From Streptomyces sp. P9-A4 (lineage in GTDB: Bacteria; Actinomycetota; Actinomycetes; Streptomycetales; Streptomycetaceae): a stretch of DNA of 64,000 bases. Below the pieces are notes generated by a model. That model made no database searches, had not been told where the DNA came from, and was given only the letters and a program-made list of their open reading frames with translations. Below, in pieces: positions 33,868-41,844 of this stretch; the stretch's first letter is position 1; each line of letters opens with the position of its first letter. A program made the translations under genes and the position numbers. The stretch covers positions 558,001 to 622,000 of the forward strand of contig NZ_JAZIFY010000002.1 of assembly GCF_036634195.1 (NCBI RefSeq), given 5' to 3'.

Positions 33868-35693
33868 GTGAGCGAGCACCCTCGCTCCCGAGGACCACCC
33901 ACACCCTCACCGTCCGGTACTCGGGCGGCGAGGAGCGCCGGGGCCCCGTCACCATGGGGCAGGCCAACATGATCCGCTGCATGCTGCGGGACGAGCCCGC
34001 GCACATCAACATCCACGACGTGTGGCCGGTCCCCGAGGGGACCCGTACCGAAGCGGCGATCGACGCCCTCCGCGCGCTGGTGGTACGCCACGAGGCGCTG
34101 CGCACGACCTTCCCGCACGCGCCGGGCAGCGCGCCGGGCGAACAAGTGGTGGCGCCGGAAGGGGAGTTCACGGTCACAGTCGTGAACCACGGCCACGGCG
34201 ACTCCACCGGCGAACCCGCGTCGCACGCCGAGTACGCCGAGTACGCCGAGTACGCCGAGTCACTGGCCCGCCAGGCCCGCGTCCACCGGTTCCGTCTGGA
34301 CCGGGACTTCGCCCTCCGCGTCTCCCTGATCACCTTCGACGGCGCGCCCGTCTTCGTCGCCCTGGCGGCGAGCCACGCCCTGACGGACGTCAGCGCCCTC
34401 TCCGTGCTCAAGGAGGAGTGGCTGAGCCTCCTCGCGGGCGAGGAGCTTCCCCCGCTGACCTCCCTCGCCCCGCTCGACCTGGCCGCCGAGGAGGCGACCC
34501 CGGCCGGGGTCCGCAGGTCCGAGGCCTCCCTGCGGCACTGGGAGCGGATCATCCGTACCGGCCCCCAGGCGATGTTCGCCGAGCCGGGCGCCGAAGGGAC
34601 CGAGACGCGGGTGCCACGGCTCACCCTGCGGTCGCGGCGCGCGGCGCGGGCCCTGGCGCTCGCGGCCGAGCGGACCGGCGGCCTGCCGTCCACCGTCCTG
34701 CTGACCGCGTGGTGCGCCCTGGTCGCGCACCGGGCGGGCCAGAGCGCCTGCGTGGCCGCCGTACCGACGTCCAACCGCTACCACCCGCGCCTCGCCCGCT
34801 CGGTGAACACGGTGTCCCAGGACGCGCTGCTCTCCCTGGACCTGCGGGTCGAGTCCTTCGACGCGCTGCTGCGCAAGGCGTGGGGAGCGGCGCTCAACGC
34901 TTACCGGCACAGCCAGTTCGACGCGCTCGGCCTGTGGGAGATGATCGACAGGACCACCTTCGAGCGCGGCAGCCGGTTCGCGCGCGATGTCGTCTTCAAC
35001 GACGTCAGCACGCTGCCGTCGACCGTCGCGGACGCCACCGGCGCCCCCGCCTCCGCCTCCGCCTCCGCCTCCGCCTCCGACACCGAAGCCGACGCCGACG
35101 CCGACGGGCCGGAGCTGGAGCTGAGTTGGGGCCCGGATCAGGTGCTCCCGACCCGCGTCCTCACCTTCGTGTACGAGACCGACCCTGTCGTCCACCTCGC
35201 CACTTGGGCCGATCCCGCGCTGTTCCGCCGGGACGAGGCGGAGGACTTCCTCGCCGGGCTCGTACGGCTCCTGGAGGCGACCGCCACCGCCGACGTACCG
35301 CTGACGTCGCTCACGGACGTGACGGGGGTACGGCCGGCCCGGCGCGGGCCCGAATGGTGCCGGGTGGACGGCTCCTGGGTCTCGCCTCCCCTGGTGGCGG
35401 AGACCCTGGGCAAGGCCCTGCAGGGCCTGCCCGTCCATGTCGTCGCGGACGCTCCGGACGGGGAAGGGAACACACCGGCCCTGACGGCCTTCGTCGCCGC
35501 CGGGGACTCCCCCCTCACCCCGGCCGAGGCGCACACCGTGCTCATGGACGCCCTCCCCGGGCATCCGGGCGTACTGGCCCCGCACCGGTACGTGATCGTC
35601 CAGGACCCGCCGGCCGAGGCGGGCCGGAGCAGCGCGTGGCTCCGTCAGCAGATTCTCGTGGAAGGAACCGGCCGGGACCGGGATGTCACATGA
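33864..35693 (+). CDS. Free-standing condensation-domain protein
   Basis: 609 aa. NRPS condensation-superfamily fold: VTMGQANMIRCML at the start of the domain, RHEALRTTF, then the active-site region AASHALTDVSAL, where the usual HHxxxDG appears as Ser170-His171-xxx-Asp175-Val. The second (catalytic) His and the Asp are kept; the first His and Gly are lost. Later motifs STVLLTAWCALVAHRAG, NTVSQDALLSLDLR and HSQFDALGLWEMI are present. No adenylation or carrier domain is attached. It could transfer the carrier-bound aminoacyl group to an amine or hydroxyl acceptor. Two low-complexity tracts, EYAEYAEYAE and an Ala-Ser run, sit in loops. It is coupled at both ends by 4 bp overlaps. Confidence 0.82.
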   Translation: MSERAPSLPRTTHTLTVRYSGGEERRGPVTMGQANMIRCMLRDEPAHINIHDVWPVPEGTRTEAAIDALRALVVRHEALRTTFPHAPGSAPGEQVVAPEGEFTVTVVNHGHGDSTGEPASHAEYAEYAEYAESLARQARVHRFRLDRDFALRVSLITFDGAPVFVALAASHALTDVSALSVLKEEWLSLLAGEELPPLTSLAPLDLAAEEATPAGVRRSEASLRHWERIIRTGPQAMFAEPGAEGTETRVPRLTLRSRRAARALALAAERTGGLPSTVLLTAWCALVAHRAGQSACVAAVPTSNRYHPRLARSVNTVSQDALLSLDLRVESFDALLRKAWGAALNAYRHSQFDALGLWEMIDRTTFERGSRFARDVVFNDVSTLPSTVADATGAPASASASASASDTEADADADGPELELSWGPDQVLPTRVLTFVYETDPVVHLATWADPALFRRDEAEDFLAGLVRLLEATATADVPLTSLTDVTGVRPARRGPEWCRVDGSWVSPPLVAETLGKALQGLPVHVVADAPDGEGNTPALTAFVAAGDSPLTPAEAHTVLMDALPGHPGVLAPHRYVIVQDPPAEAGRSSAWLRQQILVEGTGRDRDVT

Positions 35694-36976
35694 CCATCGA
35701 TGGGGTAACCGCCGAGCGGGAGCAGAGCTCTCTTCCCAGCCCGTGGCGGTCGAGCCGCTTCCGGCTGTTCTTCACGGCCCGCAGCACCTCGCTGCTCGCC
35801 GACGGCATGCTGATGGTGTCGCTCACCACCGCCGTCCTCGGGGCGGGATACGGGGCGGCGGGCGTGGGGTACGCGCTGGCCGCGTGGATGGCGCCGATCG
35901 TGCTGCTCGTCCTCTTCGGGGGCGTGCTCGCCGACCGGTTCACCCCGCAGGTGATGATGGTCGGCGCCGATGTGGTGCGCATGGTCGCCATGCTGGCGCT
36001 CGCGGTGCTGCTGATCGGCACGGAGGTACGGCTCTGGCACATCATGGCGCTGCTCGCGCTCAGCGGGGCCGCGACCGCCATGTTCCAGCCGGGTCTGGCG
36101 AGCCTCGTCCCGCAGGTCGCCGAGGACATCCAGCGGGCCAACGCGCTGCTGCGGATCTCGGAGGCGATCTGCACACTGCTCGGTCCCGGTGTGGCCGGAC
36201 TCCTGGTGGCCTACTGGGACGTCGCCGGATCCTTCGTGGTCATCGCGGCGGCGTACGCGCTCTCCGCGCTCGGCCTGGCGCCACTGCGGAAGCTCGGCAC
36301 CGTCCGTGACGAGAGCGACGACCCGATCTGGCAGCGGCTCGCCACCGGCTGGCACGAGTTCCGGTCCCGTTCCTGGCTGTGGGGGGTCATCGCCGTCTGG
36401 GCGGTGTACGGCCTGTTCGTCTTCGGCCCGGCGCTGCCGCTGGGCGCGGCGCTGCTCACCGAGCAGCACGGGGCGAGCGGGTACGGGTGGATCGCCTCCG
36501 CCGACGGGGCGGGCACGATCGTCGGCGGCCTGCTCGGCATGCGGGTCCGCCCGCGCCGCCCGCTCGTCGCGGGGGCCTGTGCCATGTTCTTCTTCTCCCT
36601 CAACCCCCTGGCGCCCGCGCTGGGCTGGTCCTTCACGGTCACGGCGGTGACGGGGGTGGTGGCCGGCTGCGGCTTCGCCTTCTGGGGGGTGATGTGGGCG
36701 ACGAGCGTGCAGTCCCACATCCCGCTGGCGGTGCTCAGCCGCGTGTCCGCGTACGACGTCGCGGGCTCGATCATGGTCATCCCCCTGGGCCGGGCACTGG
36801 CGGGCCCTGCGGCGGACTCCTTCGGCGCGGACCGGGTGCTGCTGTTCTCCTCGGTCATGGGCGTCGTGTGCATCCTGGTGATGCTCTCGATACCGGCGAT
36901 CCGATCCTTGGGCCGAGCGCCGAAGGAACGAACGGGGGCGGACGGTCACGCCGGGAGCCCGGCGGGGGCCGGCTGA
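35690..36976 (+). CDS. MFS exporter of the carrier-protein cluster
   Basis: 428 aa, about 12 hydrophobic segments of the major facilitator type related to enterobactin-exporter (EntS)-like permeases. SRFRLFFTARSTSLLADGM at the N-terminus and GGVLADRFTPQVMMVGADV for the loop 2-3 motif are typical. It starts at an ATG overlapping the condensation gene's stop (ATGA), so all four plus-strand genes form one tightly coupled operon. The natural inference is export of the cluster product and self-protection. The C-terminal tail is hydrophilic. It is followed by only about 27 bp before a decayed gene on the other strand. Confidence 0.87.
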   Translation: MTIDGVTAEREQSSLPSPWRSSRFRLFFTARSTSLLADGMLMVSLTTAVLGAGYGAAGVGYALAAWMAPIVLLVLFGGVLADRFTPQVMMVGADVVRMVAMLALAVLLIGTEVRLWHIMALLALSGAATAMFQPGLASLVPQVAEDIQRANALLRISEAICTLLGPGVAGLLVAYWDVAGSFVVIAAAYALSALGLAPLRKLGTVRDESDDPIWQRLATGWHEFRSRSWLWGVIAVWAVYGLFVFGPALPLGAALLTEQHGASGYGWIASADGAGTIVGGLLGMRVRPRRPLVAGACAMFFFSLNPLAPALGWSFTVTAVTGVVAGCGFAFWGVMWATSVQSHIPLAVLSRVSAYDVAGSIMVIPLGRALAGPAADSFGADRVLLFSSVMGVVCILVMLSIPAIRSLGRAPKERTGADGHAGSPAGAG

Positions 36977-37003
36977 CCGATACGGAAGGGCGGGGAGCGC
37001 GCG

Positions 37004-37196
37004 TCAGTCCGTACGCTCCCCCGGAGGCCGCTCACGCAGAAACCGTGCGGCCTCCTCGGGCGAGCGAGGGGGTGTCGACCCCGGCGAGCAGCGCGTCCAG
37101 ACCCGCCTGGATGAGCCGGTCGGACCCGACGTGCCGCCCGAACGCTCTCTGGCGCCCGCGGTGGCTGAGCTGCTGGATCGCTTCGCCGTGGGTCAT
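37004..37196 (-). pseudogene. Frameshifted remnant of a small actinomycete protein
   Basis: On the minus strand an ATG at 37196 begins MTHGEAIQQLSHRGRQRAFG, continues IQAGLDALLAGVDTPSL and runs to a stop at 37032-37034. In the next frame directly after 'GVDTPSL' the protein-like text goes on as ARSPEEAARFLRERPPGERTD and stops at 37004-37006. Joined, they give a helical protein with the 'AGVDTPSL..LAGL' theme seen in small Streptomyces proteins of unknown role; the expected residues around the break are missing. A frame change with a small deletion is likely. Confidence 0.5.
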
Positions 37197-37319
37197 GGCG
37201 GGTCTTTCTCGTCGGTGGCCGGAAAGGCACCCTTCCACAGCGTCGAGGCCGCCACCACCGCGTTCCCGGCCCGGCCCCTCGTCGGGGCCGTGTGGTTGGC
37301 TGCTGTGCCGGAGGTGGAC

Positions 37320-38369
37320 ATGGGCGTGGGCGGGGAGCGTGAGGCGGCCGAAGGGGGCCGGGTGCCGGGGGCCGGGGTGGCGCCGCCCCTCGATGCCGAG
37401 GTCGGGCGCGTACGGGAGGGTGACCGGCGAGGGGCTCGTCAGTCGATCACCCCCGGCAATCTCGCCATGACGCAGGCGCGGGACGCCTCCGGGCGGCCTC
37501 GGCCCGGTGTCGAGGAGCTGCGCGACGGCGGTCGTTTCGACGTGGCCGAGCTACGGGTCCCCGGGCCGCCCGGCGCGCCCGAGGTCACTCTGGTGAGCGC
37601 CCGGCCGACGGGCCTCGCCGGGCCCCTGCCGCTGCTGTACTACCTGCACGGCGGCGCCATGATCATGGGCAACGCCTGGTCCGTGCTGCCGACGGTCCTC
37701 CGCGAGTGGGCCCACCCCCTGGGCCTCGCCGTCGTCTCCGTCGAGTACCGGCTCGCGCCCCACGTGCGCTACCCGGCGCCGCTGGAGGACTGCTACGCCG
37801 GGCTCGTCGGGGCCCTCGGTCACGCCGACCGGCTGGGCGTCGACCCGGAGCGGGTCGTCCTCGGCGGGAAGAGCGCCGGCGGTGGGCTGGCCGCCGCCCT
37901 CGCCCTGCTGGCCAGGGACCGGGGTGGCCCCGTACCGCTGGGGCAGCTGCTCCTGAGCCCGATGCTCGACGACCGGGGCACCTTCTCCAGCCACCAGATG
38001 TCGGGCCTCGACACCTGGGACCTCACCTCCCACACGACCGCCTGGCAGGCGCTGCTCGGTGACCGCCACGGGGCCGCCGACCTGCCGCCGTACGCCGCCC
38101 CCGCCCGTGCCACTGACCTGTCCGGACTGCCCCCGGCGTACGTGGAGGCCGGTTCGGCGGAGATGTTCCGGGACGAGGCCGTGGCGTACGCGAACGCGAT
38201 CTGGCGGGCGGGCGGCGAGGCCGAACTGCATGTGTGGTCCGGCGCCTGCCACGGCTTCGACAGCCTGGCCCCGCACGCCGCCGTCACCGGCGACGCGCGC
38301 GGGGCCCGCACCCGCTGGCTCCGCCGCCTCCTCGCCCGGCCCGGTACGGGGGGTATGCCCGCCGGATGA
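37320..38369 (+). CDS. Alpha/beta hydrolase (HSL-type carboxylesterase/lipase)
   Basis: 349 aa, hormone-sensitive-lipase family. HGGAMIMGNAW carries the HGGA oxyanion motif, GKSAGGGLAAALALL the nucleophile (Ser in GKSAG, the family's GDSAG), SGLPPAYVEAGSAEMFRDEA the acid region, and GACHGFDS the His. The ATG at 37320 was chosen for its GGAGGTGGAC ribosome site; the resulting N-terminus (PPLDAEVGRVREG ... RQSITPGNLAM) matches the helical cap of such esterases, so the internal ATG at 37467 is too late. There is no signal peptide: it is an intracellular esterase of unknown substrate. Confidence 0.87.
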   Translation: MGVGGEREAAEGGRVPGAGVAPPLDAEVGRVREGDRRGARQSITPGNLAMTQARDASGRPRPGVEELRDGGRFDVAELRVPGPPGAPEVTLVSARPTGLAGPLPLLYYLHGGAMIMGNAWSVLPTVLREWAHPLGLAVVSVEYRLAPHVRYPAPLEDCYAGLVGALGHADRLGVDPERVVLGGKSAGGGLAAALALLARDRGGPVPLGQLLLSPMLDDRGTFSSHQMSGLDTWDLTSHTTAWQALLGDRHGAADLPPYAAPARATDLSGLPPAYVEAGSAEMFRDEAVAYANAIWRAGGEAELHVWSGACHGFDSLAPHAAVTGDARGARTRWLRRLLARPGTGGMPAG

Positions 38370-38391
38370 CGGGCGGCCGTCCGGCATACCC
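38351..38391 (+). terminator. Hairpin spanning the end of the esterase gene
   Basis: GGGTATGCC (38351-38359) pairs with GGCATACCC (38383-38391), with a further GC stem inside. It covers the esterase stop codon, which is unusual, and is followed by G/C-rich sequence. Terminator function is plausible. Confidence 0.4.
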
Positions 38392-38496
38392 GGGGCGTTT
38401 CCCGGGAACAGGCGGAGAAGAGCCCCGGGCGCCATGACCGAGACCACCACGGCGACGGCATGACCCGGCGGCCGGACCGCTCGACGGGAGGCCGCC

Positions 38497-38826
38497 ATGC
38501 ACGACCCCAAGCTCACCCGCCAGGAACGGAAGATCCTCGAAGGCATCGAACAGGAGCTGCGGAGCGACGAGGCACTCGACCTGCGTGGCCTCGTCGACGA
38601 CCGCCCTCGTCGGGGCCGCTCGTGGAGCGCGGCGCTCGGACGTCACCTCGGCCTGTGTACGGCCGGACTCGGCGCGATATCCGTACTGATGTTCGTCATC
38701 GCCTCGGCGTCCGCGTCCCCCGCACCGCTGTGGCTGTTCGCGGCGGTCTGGATGGTGACTGGCGTGTGCCTGATGCGCCTCCTGCTGGTCAGGGCGGGAC
38801 GCTGGGCCGCGAGAAGGCAGCACTGA
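38497..38826 (+). CDS. DUF3040 membrane protein
   Basis: 109 aa. It starts with the DUF3040 signature: a basic/acidic helix LTRQERKILEGIEQELRSDE. Then come a polar linker and two hydrophobic segments (LCTAGLGAISVLMFVIASAS and LWLFAAVWMVTGVCLMRLLLV). Such small proteins are numerous in actinomycetes and have no established function. The ATG lies in a GGAGGCCGCC context. Monocistronic as far as can be seen, 128 bp after the esterase and 158 bp before the next gene; those gaps show nothing distinctive. Confidence 0.8.
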   Translation: MHDPKLTRQERKILEGIEQELRSDEALDLRGLVDDRPRRGRSWSAALGRHLGLCTAGLGAISVLMFVIASASASPAPLWLFAAVWMVTGVCLMRLLLVRAGRWAARRQH

Positions 38827-38984
38827 ACGGCCTGCGACGATCACGCGCCCCGGCCGGGCGGTCACCCTCTTTCCCACATGCGCGGATCCGCCCCTGTGGA
38901 CCGGCTACCCGGCGCCGACGGACGTACGCCTGGCATGATCCGCGCGCGTCGGGGCAGTAGCGCACCGAAGGGTGATGACTCGCC

Positions 38985-39446
38985 GTGAAGGACTTCGAAC
39001 TGCTGGACCTCTCCCTGCACACCGAGGAGCACGGCCGCCTGGAGGTCCCCCTCCCGGATGCCGGTGGCCCCGGGGCTCCCCGGGCGGCGCAGCCCGTCGC
39101 GCTGCCGGAGGGCGCGGTGCTGAGCATCGGCCTCGTGTTCCGGCTGGGCCGGGAGATCGACGGGGTGACCTTCGAGGACACCCACCTCCGGGACGGGAGG
39201 GTGATCGCGGCCCGGACGACGGTGCTCGGCGGCTTCCGCGCCGGCGGCCCGTACGAGGTACGGCTGCCCCCGGAACGGCTTCCGGTGGGCCGGGCCCACT
39301 GCGGCGTCCACGAGATGACCGGCCGCTTCACCGACGCCGAGGGGCACGAGCTGGCCGTGGAGCACCACCGCCTCCGCATCGTGCACCAGCCGGCCGCGCA
39401 CAAACGCTGGACCCCGGCCCCGGCGGCCCCGTCCGCGCCCCTGTGA
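38985..39446 (+). CDS. RhoGDI-like immunoglobulin-fold protein
   Basis: 153 aa, soluble. From about residue 45 to 135 the strand pattern and spacing recall the immunoglobulin-like domain of eukaryotic Rho GDP-dissociation inhibitors: LSIGLVFRLGREIDGVTFED, then RVIAARTTVLGGFRAGG, PYEVRLPPERLPVGRAH, and GRFTDAEGHELAVEHH. This parallels the RhoGDI order FKVQREI..GLKY, ..D..MVGSYGPR, EY.FLTP.EEAPKG and SRFTDDD. The N-terminal helical arm of RhoGDI is not obvious. No Rho GTPase exists in streptomycetes, so binding of a prenyl-like or other hydrophobic ligand is only a guess. The reading frame has good codon bias. It is 20 bp ahead of the CsbD gene. Confidence 0.72.
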   Translation: MKDFELLDLSLHTEEHGRLEVPLPDAGGPGAPRAAQPVALPEGAVLSIGLVFRLGREIDGVTFEDTHLRDGRVIAARTTVLGGFRAGGPYEVRLPPERLPVGRAHCGVHEMTGRFTDAEGHELAVEHHRLRIVHQPAAHKRWTPAPAAPSAPL

Positions 39447-39466
39447 CCAGACGAGAGGAACCGATC

Positions 39467-39682
39467 ATGCGCAAGAGCTCGGTGCAGAAGGGCAAGGGCA
39501 AGGTGAAGGAGACCGTCGGCAAGGTGATCGGCGACACGCGGCTGGAGAGGGAGGGCAAGACCGACCAGATGGCGGGCAGGGCGCGCGAGGCGATGGAGAA
39601 GGTGCACGAGAGCGCGCTGAAGGCCCGCGACGAGCTCAAGCGGCGGACCTCCCGCGACGAGCACAGGCGGCGGAGCTCCTAG
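39467..39682 (+). CDS. CsbD-family stress protein
   Basis: 71 aa, highly charged. It matches the CsbD theme KGKGKVKETVGKVIGDTRLE followed by REGKTDQMAGRAREAMEK. The family is induced by general stress (sigma-B in Bacillus) and the molecular role is unknown. The start at 39467 follows GAGAGGAA; an upstream extension in frame is only a shadow of the preceding gene. Probably cotranscribed with the RhoGDI-like gene. It converges on the AraC regulator with 29 bp between stops. Confidence 0.85.
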   Translation: MRKSSVQKGKGKVKETVGKVIGDTRLEREGKTDQMAGRAREAMEKVHESALKARDELKRRTSRDEHRRRSS

Positions 39683-39711
39683 TCCGTGTCCGGAAGGTCC
39701 CGCCTGGTCAC

Positions 39712-40830
39712 CTAGCGATCCGGGTGCCACGCCGCCGGGACGGTGCCCGCCGGAAGGTCCGGGGTGCGCGCCTGCTCCCGTACCGCCCGGGGCGAGAGGC
39801 CGAACTCGGCCCGGAACACCCGGCTGAAGTGGCTGGCCTCGCCGAAGCCCCAGCGCGCCGCGAGGGCGTACGCGGGCAGGTGGGCGAGGGCCGGATCGAC
39901 GAGGTCCCGGCGGATCCGCTCCAGCCGCCGCTGCCGTACGTGGTCCCCTACGGTCACGCCCGACTCCCGGAACAGGACATGCAGCTGCCGGACCGAGATG
40001 TGGTGCGCCGCCGCGACCGCGCCCGGTGACAGATCCTCGGCGAGGCGGTCGTCGATGTACGCGAGGATCCGCTCCAGGGTCCTCGTCGCCCCGCCCGGCC
40101 CCCCCGCCGTCGCCGTCCCGGCGGCGGCCGTCTCGCGCAGCAGTGTGCGCAGGATCCCCGAGACGTGCTCGCCCATCTCACGGCTGGCGAGTGGACCGAA
40201 TCCCCGGTCGCGGGAGGCCAGTTCGCCGATCACCGCCGCCAGGACCCGGCCGCTCGGCGACCGGGGCAGTTCGGCGTTGGCGGTGAGGGCGCGGGGGGTC
40301 GAGAGGTCGGCGGCGCTCAGCAGTCCGGCCGTACCGGGGTCGAGGGAGAGCACGAAGTACCGATGGGCGGCGTCGAGCTCCAGCTGGAAGGGGCGCGCGC
40401 CCGTGTAGAGGACGAACTCGCCCGGGGCGAGGTTCGCCCGCCGCCCGTCCTGTTCGAGTGCCCCGCGCCCCGACACGAGGAATCCGAGGAGGTGGCCGGA
40501 CCGGGGGGCGGCCGGGGAGGGCCGGGGCATGACCCGTACGCGCTGCTCGCCGCTGATGTGGCAGCCGCTCAGCGCGCCGAAGCGGCAGGGCCGCAGCTCG
40601 GCTGTGTAACCCTCCCGGCTTCCGCCTCCGATTCCGTTCCCGTCCCTGCTTTCCCGGTCACCACCGGAGCGACCGGACCCGCCGGAACCAGCAGCACCAC
40701 CGGAGCCATCTGACCCACCTGCCCCACCGGCCCGGACCAGAACCGTGTCGAAGGCGCCCGCGCGGTCCTCCGACGTGGTGTCGAGGTACCCGAACACCAA
40801 GGTCCCGTCGTCCCGTCGTTCCAGCGGCAT
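39712..40830 (-). CDS. AraC-family transcriptional regulator
   Basis: 372 aa. The C-terminal about 105 residues form the double helix-turn-helix: ISVRQLHVLFRESGVTVGDHV and the second HTH ending SHFSRVFRAEFGLSPRAVRE. The N-terminal half is an AraC-binding-like beta barrel (GHLLGFLVSGRGALEQDGRRANLAPGEFVLYTGARPFQLEL), interrupted near residues 35-72 by a Gly/Ser/Asp-rich insertion that is probably disordered. The ATG follows GGAGGG. It is transcribed away from the ABC operon starting 139 bp upstream and is the likely local activator of the uptake, amidase and oxidase genes. Confidence 0.87.
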   Translation of the reverse strand: MPLERRDDGTLVFGYLDTTSEDRAGAFDTVLVRAGGAGGSDGSGGAAGSGGSGRSGGDRESRDGNGIGGGSREGYTAELRPCRFGALSGCHISGEQRVRVMPRPSPAAPRSGHLLGFLVSGRGALEQDGRRANLAPGEFVLYTGARPFQLELDAAHRYFVLSLDPGTAGLLSAADLSTPRALTANAELPRSPSGRVLAAVIGELASRDRGFGPLASREMGEHVSGILRTLLRETAAAGTATAGGPGGATRTLERILAYIDDRLAEDLSPGAVAAAHHISVRQLHVLFRESGVTVGDHVRQRRLERIRRDLVDPALAHLPAYALAARWGFGEASHFSRVFRAEFGLSPRAVREQARTPDLPAGTVPAAWHPDR

Positions 40831-40968
40831 GCCGCATCACCCTCCGCTCCGTGCCAGGTCCACGCGCTACGGGCACAGAAGTCTGCGCTGCCGGACCAGT
40901 GTCCGCCGCGGGATTGCCAGATGCTCGCAGAGTCCCCGCCGACCCCGGAAGCACAGAGGCGATAACAG

Positions 40969-41844
40969 GTGGATGTACTTCTGGCAATTCTCGGCCAGTT
41001 CGGCCTATATGGGCTGCTCACCGTCGGTATCGCGGTGATCTTCGCGGCGACCCGTGTCGTCAATCTGGCCCAGGGCGACCTCGCCATGGCCGGCGCCTAC
41101 GTCGCCGCCACCGTCACCGCGGCCCCCTTCGGCGTGCGCACCCTGATCGCGCTCGCGGTCGGTGCCCCGCTGCTGCTGCTCATGGAGCGGCTGCTGCTGC
41201 GGGGGGCCGTCCTCGACGGCCTGTCGTCGATGCTCGTCACCTGGGGTCTGGGCATGGCCCTGCGCCAGGGCGCCGAGCTGCTGTTCACCGGCACCTCACG
41301 GACGGTCGCCGTCCCCGTGGAGGGCACCGTGTCCGTCCTCGGCACCCCGTACCCCGCGTACCGGCTGGTGTGCGCGCTGACGGCGACCGCGGTCGTCTGT
41401 CTGGTGCTCGTCCTCGCCCGCCGGACCGGCTGGGGCCTGACCCTGCGTGCGGTCGCCGACAACCCGGACATGGCGGCGGTGCTCGGCACCGATCCGCGCC
41501 GGCTGCGGACCGCCGCGTTCACCGTCGGCGGCCTGCTCGCGGTCCTGGCGGGTGTCCTGTACAGCCCGGTCCTCGCCGTCAACCCCAGCATGGGTTTCGG
41601 TCTTCTCGTCCCCGTCTTCTTCGGCCTCCTGCTCAGCCGCCCGGGCGCGCTCGGCACCGCCGCCGGCGCTGCCCTGTTCGTCTCCGCGCTGTCGGTGCTG
41701 CTGCGCACCTGGCTCTCCGACACCCTCGCCGAAGCCCTGTTCTACGCCGTCGTCGTCGCGATCGCCGCCCTGCGCTCGCGTCCTTGGATCGGAAGGTTCT
41801 CCGCATGGTTCCGTCGTACTCCCGCGCCCCTCGGCACGGCCTGA
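40969..41844 (+). CDS. Branched-chain/amide-type ABC permease LivH
   Basis: 291 aa, about eight hydrophobic segments of the LivH family: LLTVGIAVIFAATRVVNLAQGDLAMAGAYVA at the N-terminus (the conserved NLAQGD element) and the loop RTGWGLTLRAVADNPDMAAVLGTDPRRLR near the middle. The GTG start is preceded by AGAGG. It is first gene of a five-component HAAT-type importer arranged permease, binding protein, permease-ATPase fusion, ATPase. The substrate could be a branched amino acid, amide or urea; the amidase and amine oxidase downstream favour an amide or amine. Confidence 0.87.
   Translation: MDVLLAILGQFGLYGLLTVGIAVIFAATRVVNLAQGDLAMAGAYVAATVTAAPFGVRTLIALAVGAPLLLLMERLLLRGAVLDGLSSMLVTWGLGMALRQGAELLFTGTSRTVAVPVEGTVSVLGTPYPAYRLVCALTATAVVCLVLVLARRTGWGLTLRAVADNPDMAAVLGTDPRRLRTAAFTVGGLLAVLAGVLYSPVLAVNPSMGFGLLVPVFFGLLLSRPGALGTAAGAALFVSALSVLLRTWLSDTLAEALFYAVVVAIAALRSRPWIGRFSAWFRRTPAPLGTA

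Noticed and set aside
28944..36976. Classical NRPS or siderophore cluster
   Set aside because: There is no adenylation domain, no multidomain synthetase and no thioesterase. Activation is by a synthetase-like ligase instead.
41805..41843. Upstream ATG for the LivJ-type lipoprotein
   Set aside because: It has a good ribosome site but needs a 40 bp overlap with the permease. The TGATG start at 41844 gives a standard lipoprotein leader. Kept as an alternative, not as the main call.
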